Origin: Symsagittifera roscoffensis
Lineage: Eukaryota; Xenacoelomorpha; Acoela; Convolutidae
Length of the DNA: 64,000 nucleotides
Direction: 5' to 3'
Assembly (NCBI RefSeq): GCF_963678635.1
Contig: NC_087065.1
Span: 73,543,345 to 73,607,344 of the forward strand
In this document: in pieces, positions 23,301-32,883 of the stretch
Numbering within the stretch: position 1 is the first letter of the stretch
How the letters are laid out: each line of letters begins with the position of its first letter
Notes under the pieces: model-generated
The model's database searches: none
What the model was told of the DNA's origin: nothing
What the model saw: only the letters and a program-made list of their open reading frames with translations
Position numbers and translations under genes: made by a program

Positions 23301-26300
23301 TCTCGGTAACGCGAAACGGACTGTGTGTCAGTGTGTTGTTGAACACACTGGACACCACGGTTTCAATCCAGCGTGGAAAGAAGCTTGGTTACGCATTGCC
23401 GATGAGGACCGACTATGAAGAGACACAAAACTTGAAGAAATATAGTGTGAAAGACTGTCCTTATCATGCAAATAAAGATAAAATCTTAAAGAGAATTAAT
23501 GAATTAAAATCTATTCGTAAATTGTTTTCAATGAAATCCGAAACGGACGACGGCTTATCAAGCTGCTCGAATTTTCCGGAACGCCCCTCGTCATATGAAC
23601 TAGATTCTGACAAACCGGTTTTGCCAGAAATAGAACATTTAAAAGGAAAAATAGGTGAGGGAGATTTTGAAAAATTGCGGGACCTCCTAGATCGGAACGC
23701 CGAAGTATTTTCAAAACATAAGGCGGACATCGGTTGCTGTAATTTCGTCGAACACGAAATCGAACTAGAAGAGGGCGCCGTTCCCCATAGGGAAGGCGCA
23801 AGGCGAATGACGCCACATAAATCGGAAGCGTGCCGAGCGGAAATAGAAATGTTGCTTGAATACGACATGATAGAACCCTCGAAATCACCATGGGCTTGCG
23901 GAGTAGTAATGGCGAAAAAGAAAGGGGGGCAGCTTAGATTTTGTTGCGACTTTCGTTACTTGAACGCGGTAACGATTAAAGATGCGTACCCGATACCACG
24001 AATAGACGAGAGCCTATCCAAACTTGGTGATGCAAAGTTCTTCACCACATTGGACTTGGGTTCTGCCTTCTGGCAGGTTCCTTTGCGGAAAAAGGATAGG
24101 GAAAAAACCGGTTTCGCGTGCGAATTGGGGTTGTACCAGTGGAAGAGGATGCCCTTCGGCTTGTGCAATGCAACAGCAACCTTTCAAAGGCTGATGGCTC
24201 AGGCTTTGACAGGAGTGACCAAAAAGCACGGGAATCTCTTGATGTGCTACGTGGATGACGTAGTCATAGCGACACCAACCCTGGAGGATCACATTGATCG
24301 ACTCGATGAGGTCTTCGGATGTATGAAAAGAGCAGGCTTGAAATGCAAACCATCGAAATGTGAAATCCTTAGGGATTCGATCAAGTACCTGGGAAGAATG
24401 GTGGACCGGCATGGTGTGAGGCCAGATCCAGAAGCAGTAGAGGCTGTGCTGACATGGAAAGCTCCTAGAACGGACACACAGCTCATGAGCTTCCTAGGGT
24501 TTGCCAATTACTACCGAGAATTCATAAAAGGATACGCGGACAAGGTGTACCCGATGCAGAAGCTGATGCGCAACAAAGGGAAAAAGTTCGAATGGAACGA
24601 TGAGGCACAAGTTGCTTTCGAGAACATAAAGCGGGAACTGTGCGAAGCGCCAGTGCTGGGCATGCCTACAGAAACGGGCATGTATGTTCTTGACACAGAC
24701 GCATCGGTGGTGGCCATCTCAGGAATATTGCATCAAGAGCAAGAATGGAACGGAAGAACAGTCCTCCGTCCCATTGCATACGGCAGCAAGGTCTTGAGTG
24801 ACACAGAGATGAAATATGGCGCACCGAAAGCAGAAATGTTTGCAGTAGTCACCTTCGTGGAAAAGTACCGTGCATACTTGGGGAGCGCTCCCTTCAAGTT
24901 ACGCGTGGACAACAGAGCGTTATCCTGGTTGAAGACCTACTCGATGGATCAGAGTTATATTGGTAGATGGATAGTCAGATTGGATGGCTACCATATGATA
25001 ATCGAACATAGGATGCGTGATAAACATCAGAATGCTGACAGTCTCAGCAAGAAAACTGAGCTCTATGAAAGATTGGAGCAGAAGCAGGCCAATCAGGCGG
25101 AAGTAAAGGAGGGATTCTCGTTTCTGGACAAAGAAACTTATGAAGCGCTTCCCTTAACGAGATGGTTGGATAAGTCTGGACATCCAATTCCAGGGCATCC
25201 TGAGTTACCTGTAGAGAAAGCAGCTGAGATAAAGATCCTGTCCAAGGAGGATCCAGTCCCCTTAGATTTGTTGCTGCGCTCGAACCTGACCCAGCAAGAA
25301 CTCTCTCGCATGAATATAAACAGCTTCTCATTATTGGATAAAACGGTGCAAGTCACACCACAAGTAATGCGGATGCTGGGTGGATTGTTAGAAAGAGAAG
25401 TGACCAGAGATGACCCCGAGTGGACAGCAGCAGTGGCATCGCTAACAGTCAGTAAGAAAGTGAAGATCATGCCGTCCAGACAACAGCACGAAGAGAACAA
25501 GAGGGATTGTAGGACAATAGTTCAGCAACTAGTATCCTCAAAACCCCAAGAGATTTTAACCAGTACTTCTTACGGACGGAAAGAACAGGGGAGCAGCAAG
25601 CGAAAGAAAACCGTCACCTTTGTAGACCGGGAAAAAGAGGGTGAAGAGGTAGAACAAAATCTGCTGCAAGACTATTTGTCCGGGGAGAAGGATGAGGAGA
25701 AAAACCAGCAATCACAAGATCAACACCCGGGACAAGTGAATTTGTCCGGGGAGTCCGAGATAGACGAGAAAATTCCTGATGAGAAACAGGACCTAGAGAA
25801 CAAAGTTTTGTCCGTGGAGTTCAGATGGATGCGAAGGAAATACGGACATGATCTGGAGGAGCGTGCAGTCTCCAGCACAACACCTTCGACGGATGATAAG
25901 TCAGAAAGCTCGAGAATGAACACCTATTCAGACAGGGATTCGACCTCGGGATCAGAACTGTCAGAACTGGCGATACACACGCTACTAGTGGAAACTCGGG
26001 CGAGAAACCTGGACAGAGAGGTGTACCAGGATCCTGACAGTGATCGCTACCTAATACCAAGCGAAAGAGTCTTTGACAACGCAGCGGATGACTTAGAAAC
26101 GATAGCGGTATCGAAACGTTCGATAAGCCTGTTGCCGCAGAAAGAGGTAGTCAGGACTGATCTTCAGCCGTTTCAACAAGAAACACAACCGTTGGCGAAG
26201 ATTTGGTGCGTTAAGATGGAAGAAAACACACATCAGCCCAACGAGCTGAACAGTCAGATGAGAGTCATGAAGACGTACTTGAAGGCGAGATACAGACTCT

Positions 26301-28918
26301 CGGACCTTCTAAGGGCGCAGAGAAATGATCGCATGACAAGCAACCTAAAAAGGTGGATAGAAAACGGTGCACCTGACAAAGGTGACCTGGAAGAAGACAG
26401 CTATAGAATCCTGAGACAATACTTCATGCAGAAGGAGGGGAGATTATATCTGAACAAGGACGGGATCGTGGCTTGCAGGAGAAGAGAAGAAGACAAGGTC
26501 TTATACAAATATAACGCGATAGTGTTGCCGCAACTCTATCAGACAGTACTATTATTCAGGTCGCATGATCAGATGGGCCATCAAGGGATCGACAAAGTGT
26601 ATCAGAGGATCCTGAAGCGCTTTGAGTGGCCTGGGATGAAAAAGGCATGCGAGAAATGGGTGACAGCATGTCTGTCATGCCAACAGGTCAAGGATCCTAG
26701 GAAGTTGCGATTTCCTTTACAATCAATTGAGTCGTCTGAATTCAACGAGGTGGTGCAGATAGATCACCAGAAGATATGCATGACAGACAGCGGTTACAAC
26801 CAAGTCTTGGTCATGATAGATCACTTCACGAAGTATGCAGAGGCCGTGCCCTGCATAACTGCCTCGGCGGAAGAGACATGCGACCACCTGATCAATACGT
26901 GGATAGCAAGACACGGATGTCCAATGACGTTTCAATCGGACAATGGAACGGCTTTCGTAGGCGAGCTTACGAAAGAGCTTATGAGACGGTCACAAGTCGC
27001 TCAGGCTCACTCCACGACATACCACCCTCAGACGAATGGCTTAGTGGAGAGACAGAATAGGACGTTAGTGTCGATGCTGAGGGTATATTGTTCCAGGTAC
27101 ATGACCGATTGGGACAGATACCTTCCACAGGTGATGGGAGCTTATAATAGCACGCAACACTCCACCACTGGAGTCAGTCCACACATGATGCTGACGGGAC
27201 ACGAGAAGTCTTTACCCTTGACATTCTTCTACCCAGAGTATGAGGGAAAGAAAACATCCCCACAGGTCTACGTGAGGGATGTGATCAGACGCCAACAGGA
27301 GTTGAACGACTTGTGTAGACGAAACACTCAGCAGGCACAGGCAAGGCAGAGGAAAAGATTCGACAAGAAAGCAGCTGGTGCAAAGGCTTACTCGGTGGGA
27401 GACTACGTATGGGTATTTCAGAACGTTATACCACCGAAAGGGACAAAAAAGCTTCTGAAGAAGTGGAGGGGACCCTTCATGATTACAGAGGTGCACCAAG
27501 AGGGACGCTTTTATAGACTGAGTACTGGCCGAGCCGCCCACTACGAGAACATCAAGCCACACAATCCATCGACAGAAGACTGGTGTATACCTGCAGACAT
27601 GGAAGAAGGGGATTATCTAATGATGGATCCTGCTTGTGAGGTCAATGAAAAAGGCACCAGGGAGAAGAACGATGGAAACGAAGTCGTAGAGGAAGGTACG
27701 GATACACCATTGGACCTGGATCCAAACGAACAGATCGAAGCGGACGATGAAACCTTGCCCTACGCAGAGGAAGATTGGCAGGATTCCGAACAGACAGAGG
27801 TTCCCAAGAACATGGAACCAGATCTTCCGTTCACGATGCAGACTCGTCAGAAAGACGGGACGAGACTAAGAAAGAAATACAATCCTTACGGTGACGACTT
27901 TGTAGTGGATAGGATAGATCTAAAGAAAATAGTGGAGGAAGTAGTGGGTTTAGAGGAAATAACAGTGTCACAGGACATTGACATAGTCGATGATCACAAC
28001 GATGAGTGGGTTGACGACTGGTCGAAACCCGAGGTGGAGTTCGACGATGAGCAACAGCAGTCAAATGAACAAGACCTGACGAACCTGCGTGTCATAGAGT
28101 GGCTGAACGAAATGACATCAGACCCTGAAAAGACCAGCGTTACGATTCAAGACGTAGATCGCGAAAGCGCGAAATACATTAAGACCGAACGAGATGATCC
28201 TTCCTGGGCTGCCCAGGAAGGACAACTTCTCATTCCAGCTTCTAATCTTGACTTAATACCCGGTATGCGATCGACGGGGACGCCGATGGATATTTTTGTC
28301 CGGGGAGTGGGGGTAGGACTTACCCACACTGAAAACTTGATAATAAAAAAATTGAGAATAGCAAGAGAAACAGGAAACTTAGAAGCAGAAACAGGTGAAG
28401 AACCTAAGAAACCTGACATAGGCAGGGTAGTTGAGTCATATTTTAATTTACCAAATGAATATTCGAGTAACATAGTACTAACAGATAATGATTTCATACT
28501 CACAAACAGAACATGTGCGGTAGCAATCACCGCAGACATGAGTTTTAGGACGGCGCTAGCGGCAGATTTTAAGAGGGAATACAAAAACGTGGAATTCCTT
28601 TGGAAGCAAAGACCAGGGATAGGGGGCGTAGCAGCCTTACCCCCGGCGGTGTCGCAAATACCGGGAAAGTACTTATGCTTCCTGGTAACGAGGGCGACAG
28701 AGAAGCAACACGTGGAACCAGAAAATCTAGTCTTGTCTTTGACGAGGCTGAGGGACTTCCTTGTGGAAATGGACGTGAAGGAGCTTTCGCTTCCAGTGTA
28801 CGATCCAAATAGAGGAAGACTGCATCCTCGGGAATTGTACGCGCTTGTACACGTGATATTCTCTGATACGAACATACAAGTATATCTACATAAGAAATAT
28901 TACTTAAGTATAGGCTGA
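20312..28918 (+). CDS. gag-pol: element 1 Gag-Pol polyprotein with macro-like C-terminus
   Basis: Open from just after the TGA (first in-frame ATG 20414) to 28918. Residues are counted from the codon at 20390. Coiled coil 1-70; capsid-like Gag about 240-405 (GCIDTWIEVMKLHF, FEILLNRFGSG); CCHC knuckles at 443-456 and 495-508; aspartic protease DTGA at 802 with ILGRDF flap region; RT about 1160-1345 with YVDD at 1287; RNase H about 1430-1550 (D1435, DNRALSWL, NADSLSK); a charged linker of about 500 residues; integrase with H2059, H2064, C2094, C2097 and DD35E residues D2125, D2184, E2220; a WRGPF (GPY/F-like) module near 2357; an acidic stretch; VRGVGVGLTHTEN at 2637; and a macro-domain-like end from about 2690. 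All catalytic residues are present and there is no frameshift. Gag and Pol share one frame, so processing rather than frameshifting must set their ratio. Confidence 0.93.
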   Translation, partial: AVHIERESLREEINRNRQEVDRSEKRLKERTDEHMTRNLSRMTREAEQRELRLRADMEKLRIQQEQSLGSLDTKIDAMMERRTQAIMDRLDGLLSSKSGPKEGEPNSGGPSREPRVNFNEHQRRKTNGSTRGRGSSSGYATRGNTAWGPNSRASSTGNRQTSNERPTQSTHATGRSDSGNMGHTSPRRSHMGQAGNAQGDSDCRDAPHTEPSTRCEDTQAGLSRDATAMATAFEPLNRSLETFLTRLSRTNERSEKSRRVFKKPRCYKDESDGCIDTWIEVMKLHFEEEDLSERQECSALTSNLEGTALNCVMAKKQYQRDTAEKIFEILLNRFGSGVQGHQAMMRFEKRRQREDETIDKFLDDLEMLRRRSQPDESNRRMNLAVASKFIDGVKNDELRTMLATHYTPLSTNAPTPEELRLKSKEYLLLKPPSRSGYYKNNYGNFNNGPANQGNNWYKPRDDMDKRRSCANCSSTDHHVSACPAYKQGMKAIGFSLEDEDASELDHEDFMRGVIAKFGPRCFFCNLEGHFKSDCPQFWDAVADIKHPRQEEALSGVKASKARLLSEAEARRKDKPQELAAKKMQAVTEEAREPEPATAADDFKIDYKAAAKDALNRVQQELVTKEIEQKVKLELENEKRQEQLNTFEATEFEETKTPSSLDMKLKVISGKRFGMAPHGKKIQSIISVAGHQVIRNLSEPSEFTLMHLDTYADYLRQVEPRTESRAVRALLTTGGPRMKKLHGRYLEVYGPYQIMLNVDGISIYTRTYITTDDDQMGQIYLGEEELKVRRIGHDAMMEQDAVHIGYEADVTAHLLDTNGTKIGVTGLLDTGAVVSVMPIKTWERMGFTREDLIPTNLRLAAANRGAIYVAGRTPVTVLHMGGRNLWMSFLVVENLDDADQFILGRDFVRNFDVMIDLNNGLIRIRNPDRKYVKRPINRIITDENKVPVFLDRKVKLQPGQAVVAIFRMRNLNSLSDSKQVCLVPNPNSQSSVILGRSFSVTRNGLCVSVLLNTLDTTVSIQRGKKLGYALPMRTDYEETQNLKKYSVKDCPYHANKDKILKRINELKSIRKLFSMKSETDDGLSSCSNFPERPSSYELDSDKPVLPEIEHLKGKIGEGDFEKLRDLLDRNAEVFSKHKADIGCCNFVEHEIELEEGAVPHREGARRMTPHKSEACRAEIEMLLEYDMIEPSKSPWACGVVMAKKKGGQLRFCCDFRYLNAVTIKDAYPIPRIDESLSKLGDAKFFTTLDLGSAFWQVPLRKKDREKTGFACELGLYQWKRMPFGLCNATATFQRLMAQALTGVTKKHGNLLMCYVDDVVIATPTLEDHIDRLDEVFGCMKRAGLKCKPSKCEILRDSIKYLGRMVDRHGVRPDPEAVEAVLTWKAPRTDTQLMSFLGFANYYREFIKGYADKVYPMQKLMRNKGKKFEWNDEAQVAFENIKRELCEAPVLGMPTETGMYVLDTDASVVAISGILHQEQEWNGRTVLRPIAYGSKVLSDTEMKYGAPKAEMFAVVTFVEKYRAYLGSAPFKLRVDNRALSWLKTYSMDQSYIGRWIVRLDGYHMIIEHRMRDKHQNADSLSKKTELYERLEQKQANQAEVKEGFSFLDKETYEALPLTRWLDKSGHPIPGHPELPVEKAAEIKILSKEDPVPLDLLLRSNLTQQELSRMNINSFSLLDKTVQVTPQVMRMLGGLLEREVTRDDPEWTAAVASLTVSKKVKIMPSRQQHEENKRDCRTIVQQLVSSKPQEILTSTSYGRKEQGSSKRKKTVTFVDREKEGEEVEQNLLQDYLSGEKDEEKNQQSQDQHPGQVNLSGESEIDEKIPDEKQDLENKVLSVEFRWMRRKYGHDLEERAVSSTTPSTDDKSESSRMNTYSDRDSTSGSELSELAIHTLLVETRARNLDREVYQDPDSDRYLIPSERVFDNAADDLETIAVSKRSISLLPQKEVVRTDLQPFQQETQPLAKIWCVKMEENTHQPNELNSQMRVMKTYLKARYRLSDLLRAQRNDRMTSNLKRWIENGAPDKGDLEEDSYRILRQYFMQKEGRLYLNKDGIVACRRREEDKVLYKYNAIVLPQLYQTVLLFRSHDQMGHQGIDKVYQRILKRFEWPGMKKACEKWVTACLSCQQVKDPRKLRFPLQSIESSEFNEVVQIDHQKICMTDSGYNQVLVMIDHFTKYAEAVPCITASAEETCDHLINTWIARHGCPMTFQSDNGTAFVGELTKELMRRSQVAQAHSTTYHPQTNGLVERQNRTLVSMLRVYCSRYMTDWDRYLPQVMGAYNSTQHSTTGVSPHMMLTGHEKSLPLTFFYPEYEGKKTSPQVYVRDVIRRQQELNDLCRRNTQQAQARQRKRFDKKAAGAKAYSVGDYVWVFQNVIPPKGTKKLLKKWRGPFMITEVHQEGRFYRLSTGRAAHYENIKPHNPSTEDWCIPADMEEGDYLMMDPACEVNEKGTREKNDGNEVVEEGTDTPLDLDPNEQIEADDETLPYAEEDWQDSEQTEVPKNMEPDLPFTMQTRQKDGTRLRKKYNPYGDDFVVDRIDLKKIVEEVVGLEEITVSQDIDIVDDHNDEWVDDWSKPEVEFDDEQQQSNEQDLTNLRVIEWLNEMTSDPEKTSVTIQDVDRESAKYIKTERDDPSWAAQEGQLLIPASNLDLIPGMRSTGTPMDIFVRGVGVGLTHTENLIIKKLRIARETGNLEAETGEEPKKPDIGRVVESYFNLPNEYSSNIVLTDNDFILTNRTCAVAITADMSFRTALAADFKREYKNVEFLWKQRPGIGGVAALPPAVSQIPGKYLCFLVTRATEKQHVEPENLVLSLTRLRDFLVEMDVKELSLPVYDPNRGRLHPRELYALVHVIFSDTNIQVYLHKKYYLSIG
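25677..25820 (+). promoter_or_regulatory. three internal polypurine-tract-like motifs, 66 bp apart
   Basis: TGTCCGGGGAGA at 25677, TGTCCGGGGAGT at 25743 and TGTCCGTGGAGT at 25809 lie in the RNase H-integrase linker. The middle one is identical to the 12 nt of the real PPT at 32884. They are read as L-S-G-E or L-S-V-E in the protein, so a protein repeat is an alternative explanation for this cluster. Confidence 0.55.
28297..28308 (+). promoter_or_regulatory. internal polypurine-tract-like motif near the pol 3' end
   Basis: TGTCCGGGGAGT, 12/12 identical to the PPT, is read here in a different frame (V-R-G-V) from the cluster at 25.7 kb. Element 2 keeps the identical 12-mer at the matching place (51839-51850, minus). 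Confidence 0.6.
28440..28915 (+). other. macro-domain-like module at the Pol C-terminus (element 1)
   Basis: The last ~155 residues read as a macrodomain of the OARD1/TARG1-like type: a strand with VAITADM, a helix LAADFKREY, YLCFLVTR, a helix SLTRLRDFLVEM, VKELSLPVYDPNRG, then ELYALVHVIFSDTNIQVYLH. Macrodomains bind or hydrolyse ADP-ribose. Here the glycine-rich loops usually seen (MGxGIA-like and GCGLD-like) are replaced by SFRTALA and YDPNRGRL, so ADP-ribose catalysis is doubtful. Element 2 preserves the same module (51238-51720). Assignment rests on pattern memory only. Confidence 0.6.
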
Positions 28919-29316
28919 GTGATGTGCGAGAGGTGCGTTAGGCCAAAGACTAAGTTGTGTGTAATATGTGAGAGGTGCGTGATGTTATGTTATGTGTTAG
29001 GTTATTAAGATCATGGGTAAGTAGGGGTTAGTGACCATGAACAACTAAATGACGATCTTGGGAATAGATCCAAAGTTTGGACTGTCCAATCTTAGGTCGA
29101 ATTCCAAAATTTTAGAAACCAATTGATTTTAATAAATTTTAGGATAAATATCTTTTTATCTGAACTGTCTTTAAGCAAATTTTAACGATATATATTAAGG
29201 TGAAACTGACAGGTGTGACAGTCGTGATTTCTTTTCTAGATCCTGATTGATCATTTAATTGCTCACTTGAGTCAAAACTTGAAATCGAAATCAAATTAAA
29301 TTTGGAAAAGAACAGT
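28919..29316 (+). other. pol-ORF3 spacer in element 1
   Basis: About 400 bp without coding signal; GTGAGAGGTGCGT-like words repeat near 28927 and 28968. How ORF3 is expressed (spliced mRNA or internal start) is not visible. Confidence 0.6.
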
Positions 29317-32076
29317 ATGGATAATTTCAACCTGGACGAATTGATGGACCTGGAAGAGGAAAAAGCCATGGAGGGTTATCTGGAAACAATGTTGCAAGGC
29401 ACCACCCTCAAGCAGAAGGCGTACGGAACTTTGGCGTCGTCTGACATACAGGCGGAGACGATCGAGCAGTTGGTGAGCCTTCCATGGAAAGCAGTAGTAT
29501 TGAGGTATTTCGAAGAAGAAATGAGGACTACGCCAAGAATACATGCTCTCGTGGCAGTACCTTACGTAAGGACAGAATTACAACTCAGGCTCGCCTGGTG
29601 CATGATGGGACTGACTCGCGAAGAATATGATTCGGAAGAAAGGAAGAGATCAAAGGAGGAAAAAGTTTTCCTTATGACGAATCTGAGGGATCTGATAGTC
29701 CAGGAGGGAGCAGCAGTAGCGTGTGCAAAGCGGAGAGACGCTCTCTGTTTCATTCGATTCCTGATAGAGCAGATTTCAGTACCTGCATTAAGCACTTGTG
29801 TTAAAATGTTGAAGGAAGGCGATGAGCGAACGAAAGCCATGTTCTTACTAGCAATGCTGGATATGCAGCAAAGTAAACCGATGAGGGTGAACATGAAAGA
29901 ACCTGAAGAATTGGAACCCATGAAAAAGATAGACGAGATCAGGAGATTCTCAAACAAGGAGTTGAGGCTCACTAAAGAATCTATGGGAGCATTGCCAAAA
30001 TCCAGTGAATACTGTGGACCGATCAAGAAGAAGTCATATAGCTATGTGTCCGGGATTATAGGGATAGCATACAATCCTTTCCTGAGTGAAGACATACGTG
30101 ATTGCTTCTTTGATTATGAGCAGGCGGTGTTACTAAGATTCTGGACGTCCAGAATTGTGACGACTAAGAGCGTTAACAATCCACAGGCCAAATTGGGATT
30201 GGTCTTGGAAGAAGAGGTGACTGCACCTTCAGTACCAAAATCCGACAAGAGAGTGGAATTTGGGTTGGGATTCTCAGATGAATTACTGAGAACGAGCTTG
30301 ATGGCAGTGTGGGAATTGATGAAGCCATCGTGGTGTCCTAGTCCCAACGCTGACTCAATATTACGGGCGACACAGGACATACAGAGGGAACTGAATGCGG
30401 ACTGTAACCTGCGTGACCTCAACATCATATATAATGTGATGATAACAGCCTCTAAGAGCAACGGAGAAGATAGAGTGGAGTTGCCTGGCTGGGGACCAGA
30501 AGACTGGGTCAAACCTGGTAGCTGTCTGGCGGAAGTCTGTGGACTAGAGGGTCACGTTTGTGGAAGTCTAGACTGTGTGAAAACCCTGGAGAAACAACAC
30601 AAGCAGTTGACGGTATTGTTTGGAAATGTAGTGATGAAAGCAAGAACGGAAACGGAACTGATAGCAGATTGCCATGCAGGAACCGATGTGAATCTGGTGA
30701 CAGCACTAGGATTCTACAGCATGTTTGGTTCTTTAGAGTCACTATTGAATCTAGAACAGAAACATGAGATGGTCACAGCCATCAGCGTAGAAGTATTCCC
30801 AGGAGTTCTGCAGACTGAGCAGAAGTATATAGGAAAATGGAGGGAAGCAATCGAAACGGAGATGAACATCAGACACAGCGAAACTTATTGTAGACCATCA
30901 GGAGCACGATATTTGGTGGGTTCAATGTTGGCTCCAATGTGCAAGAGCAAGTATCCTGTACATTTCGTAGCTGTGGATGTGAAGAGTACAAGAACGATTG
31001 TGGATCAAGCCTTTTCAGTGCCGAAGTGCGTGAGGTTGGCAAGAATGTCTGAAAAGTCTTACGAGTTACTGTGTAAGATTTTCTCAGCAGTTCCAGAAAG
31101 AACCAAAGAGGAGTTGGAGTCAATACTAGGAAAGAAGTTCATGGGATATGTGAGCGGGAACTTCAGTGACTTTGAAAAACAGAAACAGAGAGGATCAACT
31201 GTCACAGATTACAATGCAGTAGATGAGAATGATGAGATCCACCGAGTGATGATGGAAGTGGAGCCATTGCTGGAAGCTTCGGGAAAACGGAATTGGAGGA
31301 GCATCATGTTGACACATGACGAGTTTCCTTGCCACTGCTTGCTGCAGACCTGGTGGTATCCCAAGCGTAGTAATCTGGTGTTGATCTGGGACTCTGGAGA
31401 GCTGCTCTCCATGGGTTTACCAGATTCATCACAGCCCATAACAATAGTGATAGTGGGAGTTATGATGGCGATACGATGGCTGGAAGCTCATGTGAGAGAA
31501 AATAATAGACAGGAGGCACCGACGAGAGAACAATTGCAGAAATTAGATTGTCTAAAAGATTTAGATCTTTTTGAGACAATGTGCAAAGTTCTAAACATTC
31601 CGATGGAAGTGAAGAAGATATGGGCAAGAAAACGATTGATGCCATGGTTCAGAGCTAACATGACTGCATGGTTGTACGAGTATGCGAAAAAGCATATGTC
31701 GAAGCATGGCAGAGTATACAGTGAATATCAACTGGACATTGGGGCAGGAGCTTTCAAGCGAGCTTTCGTGACCCATCGGAATGCAGTGACCACCGCTGTG
31801 AAAAGAATTTCCAGGACGAGCGAGCGTAGTGGAAATGAGAAGGCAGAGATGCTGAAAGAAGATTTGGAGAGAAACGTGACGTTGTGTCTCCACAACAGCT
31901 TCTGTAGAAACAGAAAATCAAACGTGGATCCCCTACCTTGCTGTAAACAGAGGGTGGAAGAGCAGAAGTGTTGGAGGACGGCTTCCAACAGCGTCAGGAT
32001 AGTCAATGACGTGCTACAAGACACGGAAACCGAGAGTGCGGAGTCAGTGTCACAGGAGGAGGAAATGGAGCATTGA
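29317..32076 (+). CDS. element 1 ORF3, 919-aa protein of unknown function
   Basis: Starts ATG at 29317 (MDNFNLDELMDLEEEKAM; the frame is open from 29302) and ends TGA at 32076. It has no signal peptide and no convincing membrane anchor (the best hydrophobic run, ITIVIVGVMMAIRWL, is short), so it does not look like an envelope glycoprotein. It is mainly helical, with blocks conserved in the element 2 copy: RRDALCF, PSWCPSPNA, TALGFYSMFGSLESL, FSVPKCVRL, EPLLEASGKRNW, WYPKRSNLVLIWD, and a Cys-containing tail with LHNSFC. Position between pol and the 3' LTR is where env or accessory genes sit in LTR elements. Conservation across two diverged families argues for a real function. I do not recognise the fold. 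Confidence 0.85.
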   Translation: MDNFNLDELMDLEEEKAMEGYLETMLQGTTLKQKAYGTLASSDIQAETIEQLVSLPWKAVVLRYFEEEMRTTPRIHALVAVPYVRTELQLRLAWCMMGLTREEYDSEERKRSKEEKVFLMTNLRDLIVQEGAAVACAKRRDALCFIRFLIEQISVPALSTCVKMLKEGDERTKAMFLLAMLDMQQSKPMRVNMKEPEELEPMKKIDEIRRFSNKELRLTKESMGALPKSSEYCGPIKKKSYSYVSGIIGIAYNPFLSEDIRDCFFDYEQAVLLRFWTSRIVTTKSVNNPQAKLGLVLEEEVTAPSVPKSDKRVEFGLGFSDELLRTSLMAVWELMKPSWCPSPNADSILRATQDIQRELNADCNLRDLNIIYNVMITASKSNGEDRVELPGWGPEDWVKPGSCLAEVCGLEGHVCGSLDCVKTLEKQHKQLTVLFGNVVMKARTETELIADCHAGTDVNLVTALGFYSMFGSLESLLNLEQKHEMVTAISVEVFPGVLQTEQKYIGKWREAIETEMNIRHSETYCRPSGARYLVGSMLAPMCKSKYPVHFVAVDVKSTRTIVDQAFSVPKCVRLARMSEKSYELLCKIFSAVPERTKEELESILGKKFMGYVSGNFSDFEKQKQRGSTVTDYNAVDENDEIHRVMMEVEPLLEASGKRNWRSIMLTHDEFPCHCLLQTWWYPKRSNLVLIWDSGELLSMGLPDSSQPITIVIVGVMMAIRWLEAHVRENNRQEAPTREQLQKLDCLKDLDLFETMCKVLNIPMEVKKIWARKRLMPWFRANMTAWLYEYAKKHMSKHGRVYSEYQLDIGAGAFKRAFVTHRNAVTTAVKRISRTSERSGNEKAEMLKEDLERNVTLCLHNSFCRNRKSNVDPLPCCKQRVEEQKCWRTASNSVRIVNDVLQDTETESAESVSQEEEMEH

Positions 32077-32883
32077 CGAATGGTCGAGAAAACAAGAGGC
32101 AGCAAGAAAGAAAATTAGAAGAATTTAGAAGTTTTAGAACTTCTAAACGACGAAAAAAGAAGAGAACAAAGGGATGATGAAGAAAAGTTAAAACTCAGAA
32201 TTGTTTTATGTGTGTGAAAAACTCAAGTGAGAAACCAAGCAACCAAGTTGTAATTGAAAACTGAAACATTTAAGTTGAGTTTGGAAATTGTTGCATTTAT
32301 AAATTTGCATTTTGGTTTTAGTTGAAGTGGCTTTAGAGACACTCACTTATTATTTATTTAGAAAGGCTTGAGGGAAGAGTATATTTAAATATTCCAGCCT
32401 GCATGATTGTTTTTAATCACTTAGGAAGACTGATAACTTTGTGGTGACATGAAAAACTTGAGTAACTTCTTGAGGAGGGAGGTTGTTGCATTGTTCTTTC
32501 TAACCACAAAGTTTCTTAGTTTTAATACTCAGGACAATAGGCAAGCAAGATTTCCGAAGGGAAGGAGCATAGTAAGATAATTTTAGCTTGTTGGTTGGCA
32601 GGACTGTCCTGCAAGCCAACACCTTTTAAATCTAGGAGAAAAAGTTTCAATCGGGACATTGACACTGGAAGTCAGAAAATATGTTTTATCTTAAGTCATA
32701 TCCTCAATGTGCAGATTAATGAAAGAATTTGAAGGCTATAGTGATGTAGTATGATGCCATTTATATTCTGCAGTGAGTCGATGTGACGTAGATAAAAGTA
32801 ATTTCGTGCATTTTGTAAATTCTGTTCGATGACACTGTGACCATTTAGAACATTGCGCGATTCAATGAGGACATTGACCGGAC
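32077..32883 (+). other. 3' noncoding region of element 1
   Basis: About 800 bp between the ORF3 stop and the polypurine tract, AT-rich, with no ORF. Confidence 0.7.

Noticed and set aside
28147-28875. 242-codon minus-strand ORF
   Set aside because: Shadow of the gag-pol frame, antisense to the macro-like region, without independent features.
29317-32076. ORF3 as an envelope glycoprotein
   Set aside because: No signal peptide, no long membrane anchor and no furin-like site; the hydrophobic stretch near ITIVIVGVMM is too short.
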